Shown piece by piece: positions 57,296 through 64,000 of a stretch of DNA of 64,000 bases. Under the pieces are notes generated by a model that saw only the letters and a list, made by a program, of their open reading frames with translations, did no database searches and was not told the origin of the DNA. The position numbers and the translations under genes were made by a program. Every line of letters starts with the position of its first letter. Position 1 is the stretch's first letter. This DNA is from Tricholoma matsutake (Eukaryota; Basidiomycota; Agaricomycetes; Agaricales; Tricholomataceae): NCBI GenBank assembly GCA_026075535.2, contig AP026543.1, positions 2,728,001-2,792,000 of the forward strand, given 5' to 3'.

Positions 57296-57534
57296 CGTGT
57301 TCCATCCATTGGGCTCATTTGCAGGTGGTGGTGATGGCGGATTGGGCATGGGAGTGGTGGCGGTGGGTGTCCATGCAGTGGTGGTGGTAGAGAGAGGAGG
57401 GAGGCAGCGTCAATGGTGGTGGTGGTGGTGGTGAGTGATGAGCTGGCACATTTGATGACACGACTATATGCTTTGTCATACACAGCCACACCATGGTACC
57501 TAACACAAGTAGATGATACCTTACACAAGGTACT

Positions 57535-57601
57535 GTGGTGTAATGGTTATATTGTGTATTATTATTACCTAAGCAACCTATAGGGATCTGGGTTCGATTC
57601 C
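57535..57601 (+). repeat. tRNA-like Pol III box pair, right side of E2
   Basis: GTGGTGTAATGGTTA (57,535-57,549) matches an A box and GGGTTCGATTCC (57,590-57,601) a B box, 40 bases apart as in tRNAs. It corresponds in position and sequence to the unit at 48,881-48,951 of E1 and again points outward to the GAGGTC end. Folding as a whole tRNA is poor. Confidence 0.6.
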
Positions 57602-58519
57602 TTTTCTTACACACTTTTTCAGCGGAATCCAACTGGACTCCAACCAGACTCCACTGGACTCCACTGGACCAGTCCGAGTGGAATCCAGTGTTTGAGTGGA
57701 TTCCACTCGGAGTCCGGTTGGACTGGACTGGGACTGGACTGGCAACTTTGCAGGCAGTTGGCTGGTGACCAGTCCCAGTGGACTCCAGTCGGACTCCAGT
57801 CAGACTCCAGTCAGAGTCCACTAGGAAAGGTGGGGGAGTGTAAAGACCTCAGAAGTTGGCGACCTTGTGAAAATAGCTGCTCGACAGCTGTTGACATAGC
57901 TGTTCAAACTTTGTCAGTATGAATCCAAAATATAATAACAAGCACAACATACCTGGAGCGCTCAGATAATCCAATGCCATTGCCGACAATGTGGGATACA
58001 GTGCCTTATGCTCCCACCACCATGCAATCGGGTCCCGAATCTTCTCCAAGGGCAGCACAAAGTAGTCATCTATCTCACTCTGTTCATTGAGACTCTCCAA
58101 TGGGATGTCGAGGAAGTCTGTGAAGTCTTCTGGATCAGGGGTAGGTTGAGAAGTCCTTATTCTGTTGCAATTTAACCTTTTGCATTTCTGATGTCTGAAC
58201 AAGGAGACTCACACACTATCGAAAGACCCCTCCATGGTCACTGTATGGTGAGATGAGTGACGATGCCTGTATCGAGTAAATTGGTTTAATGAGAAGCACC
58301 ATACATTGGGCAGAAGAAGGGAAGACACAGGCAGAAATCATTGGGAAACTCAGACTTAAGAAAACTCTGATGTGTGAGAAATTGTCATGAGGAGCAACAA
58401 ATGTTTGATATATTCACATGCCAAAACTTGATCGCCGAGACCCATCAAATCCACCATACTGCCATCACAGGTACAGTTTGGGACAGTCTATTGCCAAACA
58501 ACACCATACCCATACCCAC

Positions 58520-60875
58520 TGTAGCCGTGTCGGCAGCACCTGGTGGAGTTAGAGACATGGTCACATGACTGCATGCTAGATATCCACATAGGCTACAGAC
58601 TGTTTGTCCATCTATACCACTGCTATAGAGGTTCTGCCCATGCTTTAGGGCCTTCTGCTTGTGTTCCCTGCCTGTTCTGGTGAGATGGCACATCTCCATC
58701 TGGTGACAACAGGCAGATTCGACTCTGCGCGTGTCTGCTTCATTTCGGAGCATTTTCATTTCCTTTTCATTTCTGAGCCTGAGCCTTTCATTTTGGTCTA
58801 CTGCAATCTCGGTCATCTATCTTCAGTCTTCGGTCTTTGGTCATTTGTCTACTGTCACTGTCTACTGCCACTGTCTACTACAGACAGTAATTTACTGCTT
58901 CAGTTGAATCACTGCCAGCATGGGAAAGAAAAAACAACCAGCAAAATCTGAACCACCAGCACCAGAACCAGCAGAGGAAGATCTCACAACCCTGGTCTTC
59001 TGCATGCAGCAGCACCAGCCAGAGCTCTACGAGGCCATCATGGCATGAGGTCAAGAGCAAGCATATGATTTGGTGAAGGCCATGATCATGCGAACACTGG
59101 AGAAAGGGAGAGCATCTATTTTAGAGGAAGGAAGATGAGAGGGATATGAGAAAGGGCTGAAAGAAGGTGAAGAGAAAGGGCGAATGGCAGAATGAGAGAT
59201 ATGGGAGGAAAATCGGCAGGTCGAGATCGACAAGAGTGTGAAAACAGAGCTGACAACCAGTGTAACTGTGGATACAGGCACCCAGACCACCCCCACCACC
59301 TCTGCCAATGCTGATATGCAAATGGAACCCCACAACAATTCCACCAGCCCGTCGTCACCACACCTGCCTGCCATGTCATCCATAGCAATGGCCCCATCAG
59401 CCCCATCAACACTGCCAACAATGTCGACAATGGCCACCACCACTGCTCCCCTTGCTTCAAAACACCCACCTGCTGCTCAGATCCAATGGCAGTCACTTCC
59501 AGCCCAACCCACTGCACCCCAGCTAACTCCCCAGCCTCTCCTTTCGCACCCTGAGCCGCCCATTGTCACTGCCATGTCACTACTAACAATGGTGGTGACT
59601 ACTGCTACAACCACCCAGAAAACGACGCCTAGAGCCTCGTCTGGCACCCAGACCACTGCACACACCTCGGAGATGGCTCACCACACTGTAAGCAATGCAC
59701 AGAAGTCATCCACAGCCCAGCAAGATGAGTTACGAGACAATGAGCAACTGTGCTCATCAAAATGTGCTGTCTGCTCAATGGACGAGCCCTGCTGGCCCCC
59801 CCCTCGTCAACGACAATCCAGGAGCATCCCCACACCTCCCAGTCCACCCTTGCTAGCACCTCTTGCCCCCATTATGCACAACGAGCCCGTTACAATGCCC
59901 TATGCATCCACATGGCCTGCCATGTCATCAATGACGTTTCTGTTGATGACGGCTCAACCCCCTGCTCTGCCCCATTCTAGACCACAGCCCACAGCTCAGA
60001 AATGACAGGATACATCACCAGACCTAGCAGAACACACCCGGCACACCTCTCAACCACCCAGTTCTCCCCAGTATGGCCATAAACAACCCATTTCCCCAGA
60101 ACCCAGGTGGTACACCCCACCTGCATCACTGTTGACACCTGCTACACCCCCCATCTGCCCCAGCCCAGCCCACCCCAGCTCAAAATAAGCCATTTCACCA
60201 CTGCTTACCCATTTAGACTGGGCTGAAGATGCTGAGTCTCTCCCCACCATGCCCTTGCTCCCCTGAGACCTCTCGTGTCTACAGAACACCCATGTACAGC
60301 CATTTGGAACTCTACAATGATGGACTCAATGACGACGAGCCCCACCTCAAGTCTCTCCACCATCGCAACAATTCTTTCATCCAGATTCATTATCCTATGT
60401 TTGCCCACCTCATCCTCAACCTATGTTTACTCGCCATCACCCTTCAGCTCCTGCTCTAAAGCTAAACTGGGATCAAGACCCCCGTCTCACAAATCTGAGT
60501 CGAGCTCTTTGTGCTCTGGGTTGGACACCACCTCACTGAGCTTTACCTTTTATTTTCATATTTTACCTGCATATATTATCATTGGACATTCATTCACTGC
60601 ACATATCATCGGGCATTTTAGACATCATTTTCCTTGTTTCTTTTCATCTAGAGTTGAGATTGCAATGAGGGCGTTGCTATTGTGTAGGGGGGCACATGTA
60701 GCCATGGCAGCAGCACCTGGTGGAGTTAGAGACATGGTCACATGACTGCATGCTAGATATCCACGTAGGCTACAGACTGTTTGTCCATTGATACCACTGC
60801 TATAGAGGTTCTGCCCATGCTTTAGGGCCTTCTGCTTGTGTTCCCCGCCTGTTCCGGTGAGACGGCACATCTCCA
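58520..60875 (+). mobile_element. Short LTR-type element with 179 bp direct repeats
   Basis: Direct repeats at 58,520-58,698 and 60,697-60,875 are both 179 bp, begin TGTAGCC and end CACATCTCCA, with few differences. TGTGTAGGGGGGCACA before the second resembles a polypurine tract. TCTGGTGACAACAGGC after the first may be a primer site. The interior lacks protease, RT and integrase. Target duplications are not evident (CCCAC and CTGCA). It is best seen as a non-autonomous, gag-only or LARD/TRIM-like element. Confidence 0.75.
58920..60005 (+). pseudogene. Gag-like or unknown Thr/Pro-rich reading frame
   Basis: MGKKKQPAKSEPPAPEPAEE at 58,920 begins a frame with a charged helical part (EEDLTTLVFCMQQHQPELYE, KGLKEGEEKGRMAE) broken by three TGA codons. 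A long threonine/proline/alanine-rich part (59,238-60,005) follows, containing CAVCSMDEPCWPPPR. It lies between the two 179 bp repeats and has no enzyme motifs. A structural protein of the element is the likeliest role, but no family is recognised. Confidence 0.5.
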
Positions 60876-60939
60876 CTGCATACCCCATGCCTGCATTACC
60901 GCAGTTCTACCTGTACCCATGCTGAACCTTACTTACCTT

Positions 60940-62240
60940 GTAACATATCTTATTTTGGTGTAACATGGACATCGCAAGCCTGCGTTCTGGCACCATGATC
61001 AAAGGAGTGCTCCTATATGTAACAAATTATGTCACAAAAGTGCCATTAAAAACTCACATCATTTTTGACACTGTGCACTCCATTTTCCAGAATAATGCTG
61101 AAATGATTGGAGGATCTGATACAAGGAAAGAAAAAGCTCATAAGTTGATGATGAAAATTGTCAATTCCCTCAGTAGAAAAATGGAGATGGGTTCTCTGAT
61201 GATTTGTAGATACTTACTTGAGAAGCTTGACCATTATAAATTTTGTCCATTTCACTGGCAATCATTTGTTCAGGAGGCTCGAAATCCTTAGATTTGGGAA
61301 ACATGAAAAGTTTGCATGACAATGATAAACCTGATAAAGTCACCATCATCAAACATAATGGCTGAGTTATTGGTCTTTCACCTGTACTTGATTATGTTTT
61401 GTCCTGATGAGATCAGTGATATGAGCCTACATCAGTGGATTTCCAGATGTGAGGATGAAAAGAAGCCAACTGGTAAAAAGCTGTCAAAGCAGCACGTGTC
61501 AATCCTGGATCAAGATGCTGGTGGTGATGATGAAGATGGTGACAACTTGAACGTTGATGTTGACTCTGACTCTGACTCTGAACCAACCAAACATTCCTTG
61601 CTCTCATTCCAGGATGGCCACCCACTCACTGATTCCCATGGCACCCACTGTCAAGCACCAATGAAGGCCCATGTTCCCAACTTTATAGGAGCAACTCTAC
61701 CATGCTTTGATTATGGTGATCATGAGTATTACTGCAGTGCTATGTTAACACTGGAGGTCTGGTCTAGACTTGAAAAGTAAAGAGGAGTCATGGGATGATG
61801 CATTCTCTGCCACTTCTTTTTCCCTGCAACAAATTGAACTCATGAGAAGCATGAACATTTGGTATGAATGCCTCAATGCTCGGCATGATTTTCATGCTCA
61901 GATGAAGAAAGATATGGCTCAAATACCTAGCACAGATGGCATCATTGATCAGTTCTTCTCAAGCCTCAATGACATGGTCTGTTGATGGACTGAACAAACC
62001 TCTCAACTTCAACAAAGATGCCATTTCAGCAGCAGTCGGTAGGTGTGAAAAGAAGAGATGTGGTCTGATGAATGATACTTGAAGGACTCTAATAACCATG
62101 GGATGGTCTGAAACTCAACCGACTTCACTTCCAGAACATGTTGGCCTGCAGCTTGTACCCATCTTACCCACTTCCATCAAAGCACCAAGTGCCTGAAAGC
62201 CACTGTCACTGCTAAACATGCAGAAGTACTTGAAAACCAA
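60940..62240 (+). pseudogene. Helitron Rep, tyrosine motif part and spacer
   Basis: MDIASLRSGTMIKGVLLY begins the part after the hAT element. YVTNYVTK carries the two tyrosines (Y-x3-Y) of the Rep active site. MMKIVNSLSRKMEMGSLM, HYKFCPFHWQSFVQEAR and the acidic spacer with ISRCEDEKKPTGKK follow, then a decayed stretch to about 62,240 with several frame changes. It completes the HUH domain found before the insertion. Confidence 0.88.
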
Positions 62241-62255
62241 TGCTGCCATCTGCCT

Positions 62256-63990
62256 TTGCATGCTCAGTCAGATGTCAAACCTGCAAACTTTGTTCCAGAT
62301 GAGGTGCATGTAGTCGATAAATCATACTTATTGAACTCCTTCACATCAAAAGAATGGCAGAAGACAATTAATAATGTTTCACACAGCTTTGGTCTGAACA
62401 TGGAACAAAGTCATGCTTTCCATATTGTTGTGAATCATGCTTGCAGTCCAGATTCTGATCATCTAAGGATGTATGTCAGTGGAATGGCTGGCACAGGGTA
62501 AGTCACAAGTTCTAAAGGCCCTTCTTGAGTTCTTCTCTCTGAAAAAGGAATCTCATTGTATCATCATCATTTCACTGACAGGCACTGCTGCTGCACTCCT
62601 GGGTGGTTCAACATATCATTCTGCATTTGGGATCAACACCAATGGCTCGCAAACATCAGATGTTCAGCTTTCACAACTAAAATCAAGGTTAGAAGTGCAA
62701 TATGTGTTCCTTGATGAGGTATCTATGTTGTCATGTAGGGACATGTATCTAAATTAGCAAACAGTTAGCACGACTCATGAACAACCTTGACTCACCATTT
62801 GGAGGGATGAATATGATCTTTGCTAAAGATTTTGTGCAGCTGCCTCCTGTTATTGGTCAAGAGCATGCTTCACTATACAGTTGTACCATTGGTAGAAATG
62901 CCACCTCTTTTTGAGATCAAGAAGTGGCAATTGGAAAGGCCTTGTGGCATCAAGTGACAACCATTGTTATTCTACAAGAGAACATCAGACAGCAAACACA
63001 ATCTGAAGAAGATACCAAGTTCCATGATGCTCTTGTGAACATGCAGTATAAGGCCTGCACACCGGCTGACATTGCATTTCTAAAAACCAGGGTATCCAGT
63101 GATTTCCTGGGGCAGCCATGCATAAATGAAACCCAATTCCAAAATATGTCTATCATTACTGCGCTGAATTCAGTGAAAGATGAAATTAATAAGATAGGAT
63201 GCTTGAGATTTGCAGCTGGGACAGGACAAGAATTGGCCCATTTCTATTCATCAGATACAGTGCCTTCTGAAGATACCAGGTCAAATGCTATGCAAGTTGG
63301 TCATTGACAAACTGGTAGGAAGTGTATATCCAAGCACAGTAAGATACCAACAAATGTACAGAGCATGATTTGGGAACAACCATATTGCACAAATACAAAA
63401 CTCATTCCCCCCAAACTTTTACTATGCATCGGTATGCCAGTGATGATACAGAACAATGCCGCCACTGAGTTATGCATCACAAAAGGACAGGAGGCATTTG
63501 TGTGGTTGTTGAATTCCTCATGCAATGAAGAGGGGAAGCAGATAGGGAACTGCATGGGTTTTACCTGCGGGTTTCCCATGCTCTTATTTCCTAATTTATT
63601 CAATGAGTTTTGCATAAAAACTCATGAAAAAATGATTTTCTGATAGCTATTCAATGGATGCTTGTGATGCAAGGGACAAAATAATTTATTTTCAACCTTG
63701 TCACATGACAAATGTCTCCCAAGTATTGTTTTATGTGTTAGATCACAAAGAGCCAACAAAAAGCTTTCAGAAAATCTTTTTTTCATGATTTTTCATGCAA
63801 AACTCATTGAATAAATTAGGAAATAAAAGCATGGGAAACCCATGGGTAAAACCCATGCAGTTCCCTAGAAGCAGATGTTAGAAACACTTTTTGTTGAACT
63901 AATAGATTGACAAAGCCGAGTGTATCCACCTCCTGTCAGCTACCAGATGATATGACAATAACTGTCTTCCATACTGTTAGGGCGACACCC
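62256..63990 (+). pseudogene. Helitron PIF1-like helicase
   Basis: QSHAFHIVVNHACSPDSD leads to the Walker A motif YVSGMAGTG-KSQVLKALLEF, in which one extra T (62,499) shifts the frame exactly at the lysine. Further motifs are LTGTAAALLGGSTYHSAFG, VFLDEVSML (Walker B), FVQLPPVIGQEH, TTIVILQENIRQQTQ and LCIGMPVMIQNNAATELCIT. A MITE interrupts it at 63,543-63,867 and coding resumes as ETLFVELID. The helicase would unwind DNA during rolling-circle transposition. Confidence 0.9.
63543..63867. mobile_element. 325 bp MITE with about 100 bp inverted repeats
   Basis: The first hundred bases (TAGGGAACTGCATGGG, TTTCCTAATTTATTCAATGA, to GATTTTCTGA) are repeated in reverse at the other end with few changes. 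GAAGCAGA is duplicated at 63,535-63,542 and 63,868-63,875. TAGGG ends and 8 bp duplications fit hAT. It splits the helicase after ITKGQEAFVW. Confidence 0.93.
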
Positions 63991-64000
63991 ACTATCTGCT

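Larger units (their letters stand above)
55729..57850. mobile_element. E2: 2.1 kb TIR element related to E1
   Basis: The left end CAGTACTTTACAGTCTCC and reversed right end GAGGTCTTTACACTCCCC both continue into CACCTGTCCTAGTGGACT / CACCTTTCCTAGTGGACT, so inverted repeats extend about 38 bp. AGAAGTTG is duplicated at 55,721-55,728 and 57,851-57,858. The interior mirrors E1: tRNA-like units near both ends, tandem palindromes and intron-like units (56,903-57,295), GC-rich hairpins (56,221-56,355), and subterminal GGACTCC/GGAGTCC repeats. No transposase frame is present. Confidence 0.9.
55651..58202 (-). pseudogene. hAT transposase C-terminus, split by E2
   Basis: Reading leftwards from 58,202, YFVLPLEKIRDPIAWWW and YPTLSAMALDYLSAP end at 57,953. 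A 53 bp GT-AG intron (57,900-57,952) follows. The next exon gives AMSTAVEQLFSQGRQLL and runs into E2. Beyond E2 (from 55,728) the same frame gives HFTCSRLSPSMICAFLCF and a stop at 55,651. This is the hAT dimerisation region (W-W, LSxPxxSxxVERxFS). The upstream catalytic region is absent, so it is a non-functional remnant. Confidence 0.9.
55341..60931 (-). mobile_element. hAT element inside the Helitron, carrying two further insertions
   Basis: The ends TAAGGTTCTGCACGGGT (55,341) and reversed TAAGGTTCAGCATGGGT (60,931) are flanked by CTTACCTT at 55,333-55,340 and 60,932-60,939. The subterminal part is rich in ACCATGG/CCATGGT words. It keeps the C-terminal end of a hAT transposase on the minus strand, but almost all upstream coding sequence is missing. 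E2 (55,729-57,850) and an LTR element (58,520-60,875) lie within it, leaving about 1.1 kb of hAT sequence. Confidence 0.9.
52340..64000 (+). mobile_element. Helitron, decayed and multiply interrupted (3' end beyond window)
   Basis: Parts in order on the plus strand are a DUF6570-like region (52,340-53,181), Rep with its HUH motif (54,019-55,340), Rep with its YxxxY motif (60,940-62,240), and a PIF1-like helicase (62,256-63,990). They are separated by a MITE (53,190-54,018), a hAT element with its own inserts (55,341-60,931), and a short MITE (63,543-63,867), each with an 8 bp duplication. Frameshifts and stops occur throughout. Terminal TC and CTRR ends cannot be located. Confidence 0.9.

Overview
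The window looks like a transposon-rich stretch of a mushroom-type basidiomycete (Agaricomycetes) genome. The evidence is intron-dense host genes with 46-62 bp GT-AG introns, chromodomain Ty3/Gypsy elements, Ty1/Copia elements with a half-tRNA primer site, hAT elements, and a Helitron of the type common in this class. No bacterial-style operons, CRISPR arrays or rRNA genes are present.

The left block (1-24,066) is a nested stack. A 3' piece of a hAT-type MITE (1-249) is followed by Gypsy-1 (344-24,061; 197 bp LTRs, target duplication GCTAT). Gypsy-1 carries a 426 bp insertion in its protease and a 1,168 bp insertion after its reverse transcriptase. Its 3' LTR is split by Copia-1 (12,214-23,985; 343 bp LTRs, duplication GAGTA). 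Copia-1 is itself split by a minus-strand chromovirus, Gypsy-2 (13,929-20,427). Removing Copia-1 restores a 197 bp LTR exactly.

The middle block (about 24.9-37.4 kb) is a host-gene island. It holds a 13-exon vps41 gene (HOPS tethering subunit, minus strand; spliced frame 2,979 nt), an 8-exon kinesin-7/CENP-E-like motor (plus strand; 2,646 nt), and a many-exon gene joining an N-terminal multi-pass membrane region to a WDR26/Gid7-like WD40 propeller. The vps41 and kinesin genes are divergent.

The right block (37.9-64 kb) is again mobile DNA. Copia-2 (38,158-45,434) is a diverged relative of Copia-1. It carries a 996 bp insertion related to the one in Gypsy-1 and a 707 bp solo LTR. A decayed region with hAT MITEs follows. 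One MITE is split by a 2.0 kb terminal-inverted-repeat element (E1). From about 52.35 kb to the window end lies a decayed Helitron with Rep and PIF1-like helicase parts. The Helitron is interrupted by an 829 bp MITE, a hAT element that itself contains a 2.1 kb E1-like element (E2) and a gag-like LTR element, and a 325 bp MITE.

The retroelements are mostly dead. Their in-frame stops are overwhelmingly TGA where arginine is expected (CGA to TGA), which points to decay of methylated CpG. The most novel-looking items are an array of hairpins with different stems but the same AAAGCCT loop in the Gypsy-2 leader, and the E1/E2 family. E1/E2 have 8 bp target duplications, outward-facing tRNA-like promoter boxes, three palindrome-plus-intron-like repeat units, and subterminal GGACTCC repeats.
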